From Candidatus Bathyarchaeota archaeon (GTDB taxonomy: Archaea > Thermoproteota > Bathyarchaeia > Bathyarchaeales > Bathycorpusculaceae), in contig JAOAIX010000006.1 of the NCBI GenBank assembly GCA_026414485.1, positions 35,817 to 99,816 on the forward strand: DNA of 64,000 nucleotides, read 5' to 3'. Positions 25,992 through 34,916 of this stretch are shown here, in pieces; position 1 is the stretch's first letter, and every line of letters begins with the position of its first letter. A model generated the notes under the pieces. The model was not told the origin of the DNA, made no database searches, and was given only the letters and a program-made list of their open reading frames with translations. Made by a program: the position numbers and the translations under genes.

Positions 25992-27284
25992 ATGCGCCCC
26001 TTTGCCACGCCGCTTCAGCTAATTAATGTGCGATTGACGCATAAGACGGCAAATGTGCCATTGTTGGAGGCTGCCTCTTTTAAAGACAGAAAGCAGGCGT
26101 TAGTTGAGTTTTGTGGTTTAAGGGGGGTACACGAGTGTGTTCTTTTACAGACATGCAATCGTGTGGAACTCTACCTGATCAGCGAAGATGGTGTTACTAC
26201 CGCTGAAGCAGTAAAAGATACTTTGATCCGTAAAGTAGGTGTCTTATCTTCAGAGATCTCTCGTGCTGTCGAGATATCTTTGAATGAGGAGGCTTTACTG
26301 CATCTTCTTCGAGTTACTGCTGGTTTAGAATCCATGGTGATCGGTGAAGATCAAGTTATCACCCAAGTATGGGACGCTTATCTTGAGGCAGAAAATGCAA
26401 AAACTGCTGGTCCAGTTTTCAAACATTTATTCAAACGGGCAGTTAAAATTGGCAGGCGTGTCAGAAAAGAGACGGGTATCAATAAGGGGGCTGTATCAGT
26501 TGGTTCCGCAGCAGTTGAGTTAGCTGAATCTTTGCTGGGTACATTTAAAGAAAAGAAAATCCTTGTCATGGGCGCAGGCGAAATGGGAACTTTGGTGGCT
26601 AAATCTCTATCCAAACGCTGTCTTAACCCCATTTTCATTGCTAATCGAACCTATGATCGTGCCGTTCGTTTAGCCACCGAACTTTCAGGTCGCGCAGTTA
26701 AATTTGATAAACTTGGTGAAGTTGTTGCTGACGCGGACGTTATAATTTGTTCAACTTCTGCTCCGCATTATTTGCTCACAAAGGAGCTGATGGTACAGCA
26801 TGTCCGCTGCGGGCAAAAAGGTAAACACTTGATTGTTATTGATATTTCAAATCCTCGTAATGTGGAGGAGTCTGTGAGAGAAATTGAAGGTGTGACACTC
26901 TACAATATTGATGACTTAAGTTTGATAACTGAGAAGAATAAGTTGAAGCGGCAAAAAAACGTTGAAAAAGCGCAGAAAATCATAGATGAAGAACTTGCTT
27001 TTCTGAGTCAAGAACTGAAAACTGAAACTGTGCGTGAAATAATTGCCAAACTTCTTTCCCGCGCTGAAAAAGCGCGGCAACGCGAACTTGAAAAAGCCCT
27101 GAGCATGATAGGTAACGTTGGAGAGAGAGAAAAAAAGATAATCAGCGATTTAACCTCTATCTTAATGAAACGAACTTTTGTTCCACTTGTAGAGAATCTG
27201 CGTTTAGCCGCTAAGAATAATGATATTCAGACAATTGAGCACGCAATTAAATTGTTTAATGTTGCATCAGACAATCAAAGTTAA
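25992..27284 (+). CDS. hemA: Glutamyl-tRNA reductase
   Basis: A 430-residue HemA, first enzyme of the C5 pathway, reducing Glu-tRNA to glutamate-1-semialdehyde. The catalytic cysteine is in LLQTCNRVELYLI; GLESMVIGEDQVITQVWDAY is the signature block; the NADPH domain has VMGAGEMGTLVAKSL and ANRTYDRAVRLA. The C-terminal dimerisation helices are present. It begins the plus-strand corrin run and is divergent from the hemB/hemL/hemC operon. Confidence 0.96.
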   Translation: MRPFATPLQLINVRLTHKTANVPLLEAASFKDRKQALVEFCGLRGVHECVLLQTCNRVELYLISEDGVTTAEAVKDTLIRKVGVLSSEISRAVEISLNEEALLHLLRVTAGLESMVIGEDQVITQVWDAYLEAENAKTAGPVFKHLFKRAVKIGRRVRKETGINKGAVSVGSAAVELAESLLGTFKEKKILVMGAGEMGTLVAKSLSKRCLNPIFIANRTYDRAVRLATELSGRAVKFDKLGEVVADADVIICSTSAPHYLLTKELMVQHVRCGQKGKHLIVIDISNPRNVEESVREIEGVTLYNIDDLSLITEKNKLKRQKNVEKAQKIIDEELAFLSQELKTETVREIIAKLLSRAEKARQRELEKALSMIGNVGEREKKIISDLTSILMKRTFVPLVENLRLAAKNNDIQTIEHAIKLFNVASDNQS

Positions 27285-27295
27285 AGGCGAAGTTA

Positions 27296-28366
27296 ATGGA
27301 AGACAACGTTGGTTTAGTCATAATCGGTCACGGTAGCAAGCTTCCTCACAACCGAGAAAACCTTGAAAAATTAGCAGATATTTTACGTCAAAGATCACAA
27401 TTCAAAACAGTAGAAATTGCATTTATGGTACGAAACACTCCAACAATCCCTGAGGCAATTGAAGTCATCGCTAAAAGAGGCGTCAAAAAAATTGTTCTTG
27501 TTCCTGCTTTTCTGGCGGCAGGTGTTCACACAACACAAGAAATTCCTGAACTAATAGGCATGAAAGACAAGGAATTACAGTTAACTGCTAAAGGAGTACA
27601 ATTAATCTACGGCGAACCTCTTGGTTCAGATGAACGCATCGCAGATATAATAGCTGAGAAAGCTTTCAAAGCAATGGGCAAAGACGTGTATGCCCCGGTT
27701 TGGTCTACAACTTCCGAAATTCCTGTAGCAGCAAACGAAATATACAAAAAAAGTTTACAGCTCATTAGACCAGCAATAAAAGAAACTCTTGAAGGAATGC
27801 CTGAATCGCACATTTCTATAATTGAACGTGTTGTTCACACTACTGCTGATCCAGAATTTGCGAAACTTTTGTTCATCAGTCCCACTGCAGTTGAGGCAGG
27901 TGTTAACGCTATTAAAGCAGGAGCAAAAGTTTTTACTGACGTGAAAATGGTGAAGGCAGGCATAAATGAGGCAAGGGTCAAGAAATTCGGTGGAGAGATA
28001 ATCAATTATGTTGACGATAAACGTGCCTTCAAATTTGCTCATGATAAATCAACCACTCGTTCTATTGCAGCGATGCGGCTAGCAGTTGAGGCTGGTTTGG
28101 ATGGCTCAATTGTACTCATCGGAAATGCTCCGACAGCCGCTTTTGAATTAGTGAATGCAGTAAAACAAGGTTTAGCTAAACCTGCTTTAATTATTGCTAC
28201 TCCTGTTGGCTATGTTGGTGCTTCCGAGTCAAAGCAAGCCATTTCAGAATTACCTATTCCATTCATAATTGTTAAAGGTCGCAAAGGTGGAAGTACTATA
28301 GCTGTCGCCATTTTTAATGCCCTCCTCAACTTGGCAGAGGAGTCTTTTCAGACAAAAGGGGACTGA
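27296..28366 (+). CDS. CbiX-CbiC fusion: sirohydrochlorin chelatase / precorrin-8X methylmutase
   Basis: A 356-residue two-domain protein. Residues ~1-125 are a small CbiX-type chelatase, with metal-site His12 in IIGHGSKLPHNREN and FLAAGVHTTQEIP. Residues ~145-350 are CbiC, with ERVVHTTADPEFA, SPTAVEAGVNAIKAG and VLIGNAPTAAFELV. CbiX inserts cobalt (its close relative CfbA inserts nickel) into sirohydrochlorin; CbiC moves the C11 methyl to C12 to form cobyrinate. The fusion joins an early and a late step of the anaerobic corrin pathway. Which metal it uses cannot be told, but the cbi neighbours favour cobalt. Confidence 0.9.
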   Translation: MEDNVGLVIIGHGSKLPHNRENLEKLADILRQRSQFKTVEIAFMVRNTPTIPEAIEVIAKRGVKKIVLVPAFLAAGVHTTQEIPELIGMKDKELQLTAKGVQLIYGEPLGSDERIADIIAEKAFKAMGKDVYAPVWSTTSEIPVAANEIYKKSLQLIRPAIKETLEGMPESHISIIERVVHTTADPEFAKLLFISPTAVEAGVNAIKAGAKVFTDVKMVKAGINEARVKKFGGEIINYVDDKRAFKFAHDKSTTRSIAAMRLAVEAGLDGSIVLIGNAPTAAFELVNAVKQGLAKPALIIATPVGYVGASESKQAISELPIPFIIVKGRKGGSTIAVAIFNALLNLAEESFQTKGD

Positions 28367-28367
28367 A

Positions 28368-29453
28368 ATGGCGCGGTTTCTAAAATATGGCATCAGTACA
28401 GGTGCTTGTGCAGCAGCCGCCTCTAAAGCGGCAATTATTGCCTTGCTGAGTGGTCCCGTGGAGCGAGTTGTTGTTCCTACCCCTGTTGGAATACGATTTG
28501 AAATTCCAGTAAAAGATAGTAAAAAACTAGAAGACGACACGGCGGTGGCAACCGTGATTAAAAATGCAGGTGATGACATTGACGTGACTAACGGGATAAC
28601 AATCTCGGCAACTGTAAAGTTAAATGACGAAGGTAAAATAACTATTCAACGCGGGGCAGGGGTTGGTGTTGTAACTAAACATGGTTTACAAGTGGCAGTT
28701 GGTGAATCAGCAATAAACCCGGTGCCTAAGAAAATGATAATGGATGCTGTCGCAGAAGTTTTGCCTGTGGGTAAAGGTGCCGAAGTGGTAATCAGTGTTC
28801 CCGAAGGGGAAAAAGTTGCTGAAAAAACCCAGAACTACAAATTAGGCATAGTTGGAGGTATATCTATTCTTGGCACTACCGGTTTGGTTAAACCGCTTTC
28901 AATGGATGCGTGCCGACGTTCATTGATTCCGCAACTTGATGTTGCCTTAGCGCACGGTTATACTAACCTTTTCTTTGTACCTGGAAATATAGGTGAAAGA
29001 ATTGCCAAACAACTGTTCAATGTTGCTGATGACCAGATTGTGCAAACAGGTGACTTTGTTGGTTACATGTTGGATAAGGCAGTGGAGAAGGGCGTTAAAG
29101 AAATTGTTGTGGTGGGGCACTCGGGTAAACTGGTCAAGTTAGCAGCAGGAATATTCAACACTCACCACAAAATGGGGGATGCACGTAACGAGGTTATAGC
29201 TGCATATGCCGGCGCTGCTGGTGCATCCACGCAAACTATACGCCAGCTTTTGCAGGCTAACACCACTGAAGAAGCCACAGAAATTCTCCAGAAAGAAGGT
29301 TTACAACGAGCCACTTATGACAACATCGCACAAAAAATCAATTTGCGACTTGTAGAACGGACAAAAAACAAAATCCACTTCAGTGTTGTGATAGTATCAA
29401 TGGACGGGAAAATTCTTGGTCAAGATGAAAACGCGCGGAGTTTGAAACTATGA
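28368..29453 (+). CDS. cbiD: Cobalt-precorrin-5B C1-methyltransferase CbiD
   Basis: About 361 residues from the ATG at 28368, one base after the cbiC stop. CbiD methylates C1 in the anaerobic cobalamin pathway. The N-terminal YGISTGACAAAASKAAIIAL motif is diagnostic, followed by GAGVGVVTKHGL, GISILGTTGLVKPLS and VVVGHSGKLVKLAAGIFNTH (shown in part). A further upstream start (28317) lies inside cbiC and is rejected. It overlaps cbiE by four bases. Confidence 0.95.
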   Translation: MARFLKYGISTGACAAAASKAAIIALLSGPVERVVVPTPVGIRFEIPVKDSKKLEDDTAVATVIKNAGDDIDVTNGITISATVKLNDEGKITIQRGAGVGVVTKHGLQVAVGESAINPVPKKMIMDAVAEVLPVGKGAEVVISVPEGEKVAEKTQNYKLGIVGGISILGTTGLVKPLSMDACRRSLIPQLDVALAHGYTNLFFVPGNIGERIAKQLFNVADDQIVQTGDFVGYMLDKAVEKGVKEIVVVGHSGKLVKLAAGIFNTHHKMGDARNEVIAAYAGAAGASTQTIRQLLQANTTEEATEILQKEGLQRATYDNIAQKINLRLVERTKNKIHFSVVIVSMDGKILGQDENARSLKL

Positions 29454-30118
29454 CGAAGCTAACTATAGTTGGTGTAGGTCCAGGTTCTCCTGACTATGTT
29501 ATACCTGCTGCTCGAAAAGCTGTTCAGGATGCACAGATCGTTATTGGCTCAGAAAGGAGCCTTCTCCTTTTCCAAGAAGAAATTCAAGGTGAGGCCGTGG
29601 AGTTAACATCTAAAAACTTGGAGGACGTTTTAAAATACGCGCAAGCCGCTGAAAAAAAAGGCAAAAAAGTTGTTTTGTTATCAACGGGAGACCCTGGTTT
29701 TTCGGGATTGCTAGGGTCGGTTCTTAGTCGAATCTATGGTAAAAACGAAGTTACTGTTATTCCAGGAGTTAGTTCTATACAGGTTTGCGCTGCCCGACTG
29801 GGAATGTGTTGGGAAGACGCCGTTTTATTCACTTTCCATAACGGTGTGGAGGAAAAGAAGAAAGAAGCTCTTTTTGAAGCTGTAAAAGCTGCTAAAGCTG
29901 TTTTTCTGCTTCCCGAACCTAAAATGTTTAAGCCTGCCGATATTGCTGCTTTTTTAATAAAAAAAGGCGTAGATCAAATGGTGAAAGTTGTTGTATGTGA
30001 AAATTTGACTTTAACAAACGAGCGGGTCGTGGAAAGTACGTTGGCCGAGGCGGCGCAGCAGTCTTTTTCGCCGCTATGTGTTATGGTAATACAAGGAAAA
30101 AATCTGCCAAATGGGTAA
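29450..30118 (+). CDS. cbiE: Cobalt-precorrin-7 C5-methyltransferase CbiE
   Basis: A 222-residue tetrapyrrole methylase. N-terminal TIVGVGPGSPDYV, VLLSTGDPGFSGLLGS and VIPGVSSIQVCAARLG fit CbiE, which with CbiT makes the C5 and C15 methylations. It is a separate gene, not fused to CbiT as in bacterial CobL; cbiT follows after 25 bp. Confidence 0.93.
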   Translation: MTKLTIVGVGPGSPDYVIPAARKAVQDAQIVIGSERSLLLFQEEIQGEAVELTSKNLEDVLKYAQAAEKKGKKVVLLSTGDPGFSGLLGSVLSRIYGKNEVTVIPGVSSIQVCAARLGMCWEDAVLFTFHNGVEEKKKEALFEAVKAAKAVFLLPEPKMFKPADIAAFLIKKGVDQMVKVVVCENLTLTNERVVESTLAEAAQQSFSPLCVMVIQGKNLPNG

Positions 30119-30143
30119 TTGAAAAAGGCAAGGTAAACTGTGT

Positions 30144-30743
30144 ATGTGGAAGTACCGAACGCCTGGTATTCCAGATGAAAACTTCAACCAAAACAGCAAT
30201 GTTCCTGGTCCTACAAAGGAAGAAATCCGAGTGCTGACTCTTGCCAAGGCACGTCTTTGCTCCGGCTCATTAGTTGTAGACGTTGGGTGCGGTACAGGCG
30301 GATTGACGGTGGAAGCTGCTCTCCAGGTAGCCCCAACCGGCAAAGTTTTTGCTTTAGATGAAAACGAAGCCGCTATTGAGCTAACTAAAAGTAACTTAGC
30401 TAAATTTGGAGTGCAAAACACTGTTCAGTTAATTCATGGTAAAGCCCCCCAAGCACTTGATAATTTGCCAGAGGTGGATGCCTTCCTCATCGGTGGGAGT
30501 CGTTTGCTGAGGGACGTTATTCGAGTGGCCCATAAAAAGTTGGTTTCTCAAGGTAGAATAGTTGTGAATGCTATACTTTTAGAAACAGCCGTTGTTGCTA
30601 TTGATGAGTTGAGACGTTTACCTTTCAAAGAAGTTGATGTGACTCAAGTTTTGGTGGCCAAAGGAACGTCTGTCAGTAGCGGGGTGATGATGCTGGCGCG
30701 AAACCCCATAACTATAATTTCTGCTACAAAGGAGAACAGGTGA
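30144..30743 (+). CDS. cbiT: Cobalt-precorrin-6B C15-methyltransferase CbiT
   Basis: A 199-residue class I SAM methyltransferase that methylates C15 and decarboxylates the acetate at C12. The opening GIPDENFN followed by GPTKEEIRVLTL is a CbiT hallmark, and the SAM site is VVDVGCGTGGLTVEAA. It overlaps cbiL by four bases. Confidence 0.94.
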   Translation: MWKYRTPGIPDENFNQNSNVPGPTKEEIRVLTLAKARLCSGSLVVDVGCGTGGLTVEAALQVAPTGKVFALDENEAAIELTKSNLAKFGVQNTVQLIHGKAPQALDNLPEVDAFLIGGSRLLRDVIRVAHKKLVSQGRIVVNAILLETAVVAIDELRRLPFKEVDVTQVLVAKGTSVSSGVMMLARNPITIISATKENR

Positions 30744-31501
30744 TGGTTGGAAAATTTGTAGGTGTGGGTGTTGGTCCAGGCGACCCTGACTTAATTACGG
30801 TGAAAGCTATTAAAACCTTGAAAACCGCAGATGTGATTTGTATACCTAAATCACATTCAAATAAACCTAGTATGGCTCTGGGGATGGTTAAACAAATTTT
30901 AAAAGAGCGGCACCCTCCTCCAGAAATGCTTGAACTAGTTTTTCCTATGACCAAAAATGAGTTAAGCCTCAGAAAACTATGGGCTGAGAACGCAAAAATT
31001 GTCGCAGGAAAAGTGAGGACGGGTAAAACTCTCGTTTTTATAACTCTTGGAGATCCAATGCTTTACAGTACTTTTATGTATCTTTATCGAAAAATAAAAA
31101 AGGACTATCCAGACATACGGCTGGAGATAATTCCAGGTGTAACGTCGGTTACAGCCGCAGCGGCAAGTGCCCAATTACCTCTTGCTGAAAGAGACGAAGT
31201 TGTTTCTATTATTCCTTCTGACCTTAATGTGGAACTGCTTAAGGAAACAGCGAAACATGCTGACACTTTGGTTTTTATGAAATGTGCACACCGCGTAAAA
31301 GATCTCCTACATATCTTGAAGGAAGCTGGGTTCACAGAAAATTCCACAATTGCCCTTGTGAAACGGTGCACTCTACCAGAGGAAAAAGTGCTCACTGGAA
31401 AACTTTGCGACTTATTAAAATGGGATGTAACTGCAGATTATTTCTCGGTTGCTATCCTGAAACGGAGCGAATTTTTAACTAACAAAAAGGTGGATACTTA
31501 A
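30740..31501 (+). CDS. cbiL: Cobalt-factor II / precorrin-2 C20-methyltransferase CbiL
   Basis: A 253-residue tetrapyrrole methylase; starts GTG-ATG at 30740/30743. GVGVGPGDPDLITVKAIKTL, VFITLGDPMLYSTFMYLY and EIIPGVTSVTAAAA match CbiL/CobI. It methylates C20, the first methylation after cobalt insertion. Its last base overlaps the cbiF start. Confidence 0.94.
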   Translation: MMVGKFVGVGVGPGDPDLITVKAIKTLKTADVICIPKSHSNKPSMALGMVKQILKERHPPPEMLELVFPMTKNELSLRKLWAENAKIVAGKVRTGKTLVFITLGDPMLYSTFMYLYRKIKKDYPDIRLEIIPGVTSVTAAAASAQLPLAERDEVVSIIPSDLNVELLKETAKHADTLVFMKCAHRVKDLLHILKEAGFTENSTIALVKRCTLPEEKVLTGKLCDLLKWDVTADYFSVAILKRSEFLTNKKVDT

Positions 31502-32274
31502 TGAGTAAAGTTGTTTTTATCGGTGCAGGTCCTGGTGATCCTGAGTTAATAACCCTTAAAGGTAAAAAATGGTTAGAAAAAGCAGACATCGTCATCTATG
31601 CAGGTTCACTTTTGAACCCTGAAATCCTCAAGTACTGCAAAGCTGGAGCTAAACTCTACGACAGCGCAAAAATGAGTTTACCTGAAGTTTTGAAAGTGAT
31701 GATTGAAGGCGTAAAGACTGGCAAACTTGTTGCTCGTGTGCACGATGGCGACCCCAGTTTTTATGGTGCCATACAAGAACAGATGGATGAGTTAGAGAAG
31801 GAGAAAATCGAGTACTTCCGAATACCAGGCGTAAGCTGTTTACAAGGTGGCGCCGCTAGCTTAAATCGTGAATTAACATTGCCCAACATCTCTCAGACTA
31901 TTATTATAACACGTCCAGAAGGTAGGACTCCTGTACCTGAGGCAGAAAGTATCAGTAAATTGGCGAAGCATCAGGCAACAATGGTTATCTTTTTAGGTAT
32001 CCCACATTTGGCTCGAGTAGTTGAAGAGTTAAAAAAAGGCGGTTATCTTTCTGATACTCCTGTTTCAGTAGTGTATAAAGCTACTTGGCCTGAGCAGAAA
32101 ATTGTGCTCGGAACTTTAAATGACATTGTAGACAAAGTGAAGGCTACAGGGATAACTGAGACAGCTTTGATTTATGTTGGACGGGTGCTTAATCCAGGCA
32201 GATATGATTTGTCCAAGCTTTATGATCCTTCTTTCACAACGGGTTTTCGCAAAGGGTGTAGCCATGTACCCTAA
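31501..32274 (+). CDS. cbiF: Cobalt-precorrin-4 C11-methyltransferase CbiF
   Basis: A 257-residue methylase. KVVFIGAGPGDPELITLKG, VIYAGSLLNPEIL, RVHDGDPSFYGAIQEQM and YKATWPEQKIVLGTL are typical CbiF/CobM blocks. It starts at the cbiL stop and overlaps cbiG by 11 bases, continuing the unbroken cbi operon. Confidence 0.95.
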   Translation: MSKVVFIGAGPGDPELITLKGKKWLEKADIVIYAGSLLNPEILKYCKAGAKLYDSAKMSLPEVLKVMIEGVKTGKLVARVHDGDPSFYGAIQEQMDELEKEKIEYFRIPGVSCLQGGAASLNRELTLPNISQTIIITRPEGRTPVPEAESISKLAKHQATMVIFLGIPHLARVVEELKKGGYLSDTPVSVVYKATWPEQKIVLGTLNDIVDKVKATGITETALIYVGRVLNPGRYDLSKLYDPSFTTGFRKGCSHVP

Positions 32275-33346
32275 TGGAATAGCTGTTATCGCCATCACAA
32301 GGCGTGGGGTCGAAACCGCAGTCAAAATAAAGCAAGCGCTAATCAAAGCCGACTTGTCCTGTAATGTATATGTACCGAGAAAGTATTACCGTGAAGAATT
32401 GATGCCTTTAGATAAAAAACTCAATGTTTTCATAAAAGAAATCTACTCAAAAGTTGATGCTCTAGTATCCATTATGGCAACAGGCATAACCATACGAGCT
32501 GTTGCGCCGTTGCTTGAAGGCAAGCTGATTGACCCTGCAGTTATAGGTGTTGATTCTGCAGGCAAGTTTGTGATAAGCTTGTTGTCGGGGCATTATGGAG
32601 GAGCAAATTTGTTAACTCAAATAATAGCGGAGGGCATAGGTGCCACAGCTGTGATAACAACTGCTTCGGAGGCTCTAAACAAGCAGAGCGTGGATGAGTT
32701 TGCGCGTCTACTGCATTTGACTATAGTTAACCCTGAAAGTCTTGTAGCAGTTAATGCTGCTGTCGTGAATGAAGAGCGTGTGGCATTCATCGTCGTTGGT
32801 GATGTAAATCTTAGTGAAATCGTCTCAACTTCAAAAGTTCAAAGAGTTGATACAATGAATCAAGCAGCAGAGATCGTTGGCAGTTACGACGCAGCAGCTA
32901 TCATAACTAAAGAATCAGTTGTAACAACGAGCTTTCCAAAACCTGTTACACTCTTGAAGCCTAAGCGAATAATCATAGGTATAGGTGCCAGAAAAAACGT
33001 TGCTGAAGATCAAGTGATTACAGCTGTTAATGCCGCTCTATCTAAGGTAAACTTGCCTATAGAAAGAGTTGATGGTTTAGCGACAGTTGATCTCAAAAAA
33101 GAAACAACTGGTTTAGTTAACGCGGCTGCAAAGTTGAGGCTAAAACTTGCATTTTTAACTGTAGAAGAACTGGGTGCTCTAAAACATGATAAACTTAGTC
33201 CCGATTCAGAGTTAGTTAAAAAAACCATTGGAGTTGGGGGAGTATGCGAACAAGCGGCTCTAATAAAAGCAGGAAAAAACCCACAACTAATCTTGAAAAA
33301 ACAAAAGTTGAACGGTGTCACTATAGCTATAGCCGAGGGCGAATAA
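32264..33346 (+). CDS. cbiG: Cobalt-precorrin-5A hydrolase CbiG
   Basis: About 360 residues from the ATG at 32264. CbiG opens the delta-lactone ring and releases acetaldehyde, an anaerobic-pathway-only step. The central domain has VSIMATGITIRAVAPLL and VISLLSGHYGGANLLT; the C-terminal domain has IIGIGARKNV and LATVDLKKETTGL, with KTIGVGGVCEQAAL near the end. The upstream start at 32174 lies within cbiF and is not used. Its last 103 bases are shared with the cbiH open frame. Confidence 0.93.
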   Translation: MYPNGIAVIAITRRGVETAVKIKQALIKADLSCNVYVPRKYYREELMPLDKKLNVFIKEIYSKVDALVSIMATGITIRAVAPLLEGKLIDPAVIGVDSAGKFVISLLSGHYGGANLLTQIIAEGIGATAVITTASEALNKQSVDEFARLLHLTIVNPESLVAVNAAVVNEERVAFIVVGDVNLSEIVSTSKVQRVDTMNQAAEIVGSYDAAAIITKESVVTTSFPKPVTLLKPKRIIIGIGARKNVAEDQVITAVNAALSKVNLPIERVDGLATVDLKKETTGLVNAAAKLRLKLAFLTVEELGALKHDKLSPDSELVKKTIGVGGVCEQAALIKAGKNPQLILKKQKLNGVTIAIAEGE

Positions 33347-34074
33347 GCGTCGTCGGAATAGGTCCAGGCTCTATCGAGCACATGACGCCAAAAGCACAGC
33401 AAGAAATCGAAAACGCAGACGTTGTAGTAGGTTACAAAACATATGTTGCATTAGTGCAAAACCTGATTAAATCAACCGCTGAAGTTGTATCTGGCACCAT
33501 GGGGCGAGAAGTGGACAGAGCTAAAATCGCTGTCACAAAAGCACTGGAAAACAAAAACGTCGTGGTAGTCAGTAGTGGCGATCCGGGCGTTTATGGGATG
33601 GCCGGTTTGGTTTTGGAAGTGGCTGCAGCAGAAGAGGCGCCTGTTCCTGTTGAGATTGTTCCAGGTGTAACCGCGGCGACTGCAGCTGCATCAAAATTAG
33701 GGGCGCCCTTAGTGAGCGATTTTGCTGTAATTAGCCTTAGTGATCTGTTGACACCCTGGGGCTTAATCGAAAAACGGTTGAGAGCAGCTGCGGAAGCCGA
33801 TTTTTCAATTGTTTTATACAATCCGCAGAGCGAGGGTCGTAAAGAGCCTCTAATTAAAGCTTATGAAATTTTATTGAAACATCGTAGCTCAAGTACTCCT
33901 GTAGGTGTGGTAAGGCAAGCCGGAAGGCACGGAGAACAATCCGTCATTACTACGCTAGATAGACTATTGGATTGTGAGATTGACATGGTCACTACCATTA
34001 TTGTTGGTAACTCCAAAACTAAAGTTTTAGGCGGTCGCATGGTGTCGCCACGGGGTTACAATCTTAGCTGTTAG
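33244..34074 (+). CDS. cbiH: Cobalt-factor III C17-methyltransferase CbiH
   Basis: A 276-residue open frame. The CbiH/CobJ methylase domain begins around residue 32 with RISVVGIGPGSIEHMTPKA and continues with VVGYKTYV, VSSGDPGVYGMAGLV, EIVPGVTAATAAA and the DLLTPWGLIEKRL block. It adds the C17 methyl and contracts the ring. The only in-frame start before the domain is the ATG at 33244, deep inside cbiG, giving a 103-base overlap and a basic 31-residue leader; a non-standard start or frameshift from cbiG is an alternative. It converges with cbiO (11-base overlap). Confidence 0.88.
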   Translation: MRTSGSNKSRKKPTTNLEKTKVERCHYSYSRGRISVVGIGPGSIEHMTPKAQQEIENADVVVGYKTYVALVQNLIKSTAEVVSGTMGREVDRAKIAVTKALENKNVVVVSSGDPGVYGMAGLVLEVAAAEEAPVPVEIVPGVTAATAAASKLGAPLVSDFAVISLSDLLTPWGLIEKRLRAAAEADFSIVLYNPQSEGRKEPLIKAYEILLKHRSSSTPVGVVRQAGRHGEQSVITTLDRLLDCEIDMVTTIIVGNSKTKVLGGRMVSPRGYNLSC

Positions 34075-34915
34075 GTTGTTTTTTCAGCATTTTGAGAATC
34101 TCTTTTCGTGCTTCGCTAATTGTTAATGGCAGTTGGTCATCTATAGGTAAGTTGTCTTCTTTTTTTAATACTTCAAAAAGGTGAGTGATCCTAGGCGACC
34201 GTAAATTGGCGTTGCGAATTAGTTCGACGTTGGAAAAAATTTCTTTCGGTGTACCTTCAGAAACGATCTTACCCTTGTTTAAGATGTAGAGGCGAGTTGC
34301 AAACAGAGGCACCATATCCACGTCATGTGTGGCTAGGATCAATGTGATACCTGCATCTTTGTTTAATCTAAGAAGCAGATGGAGAATTTCGCTGGTTGCT
34401 ATGGGGTCAAGATTTGCAGTCGGCTCATCCATTATGATGGCTTCAGGCTGCATGGCTAAGACGCCTGCTAATGCTACCCTCTTTTTTTGTCCTAAACTAA
34501 GAAAGTGAGGTGGTTTTTCTGCAAATTCGTTCATGCCTACCGTTTTAAGTGCTTGGTCTACTAGCTTTCTGGTTTCGTGTTGGTTGTAACCCAAGTTTAG
34601 TGGTCCAAAGGCTACGTCCTGTTTGACTGTGGGCGCGAAAAGTTGGTCATTTGGGTCTTGGAAAATGAAGCCTACTTTTTTTCTCAAAGAGAGCAATGAT
34701 TTGGTGTTATATTCTAATGGTGTGTCTTCGTAGTATACGGTGCCTGATGTTGGTTTTAAGATGCCGTTTAAGTGATTTAGCAGCGTGGTTTTTCCTGAGC
34801 CGTTTATACCTAAAAATGCGATTCTTTCGCCTTTAGTTATGCTCAAGGATACCTCATTAAGGGCGAGTGTTCCATCTGAGTAGCAGTAAGACAGTTTTTC
34901 TAGTCTAAACAGCAT
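34064..34915 (-). CDS. cbiO: Cobalt ECF transporter ATPase CbiO
   Basis: A 283-residue ABC ATPase. Walker A is [16 protein letters not shown], the signature [17 protein letters not shown] and Walker [14 protein letters not shown]; the Q-loop is [11 protein letters not shown], whose QDPxDQ form is characteristic of EcfA/CbiO. It energises cobalt uptake with CbiQ and CbiMN. One base separates it from cbiQ. Confidence 0.95.
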   Translation of the reverse strand: MLFRLEKLSYCYSDGTLALNEVSLSITKGERIAFLGINGSGKTTLLNHLNGILKPTSGTVYYEDTPLEYNTKSLLSLRKKVGFIFQDPNDQLFAPTVKQDVAFGPLNLGYNQHETRKLVDQALKTVGMNEFAEKPPHFLSLGQKKRVALAGVLAMQPEAIIMDEPTANLDPIATSEILHLLLRLNKDAGITLILATHDVDMVPLFATRLYILNKGKIVSEGTPKEIFSNVELIRNANLRSPRITHLFEVLKKEDNLPIDDQLPLTISEARKEILKMLKKQPNS

Positions 34916-34916
34916 T

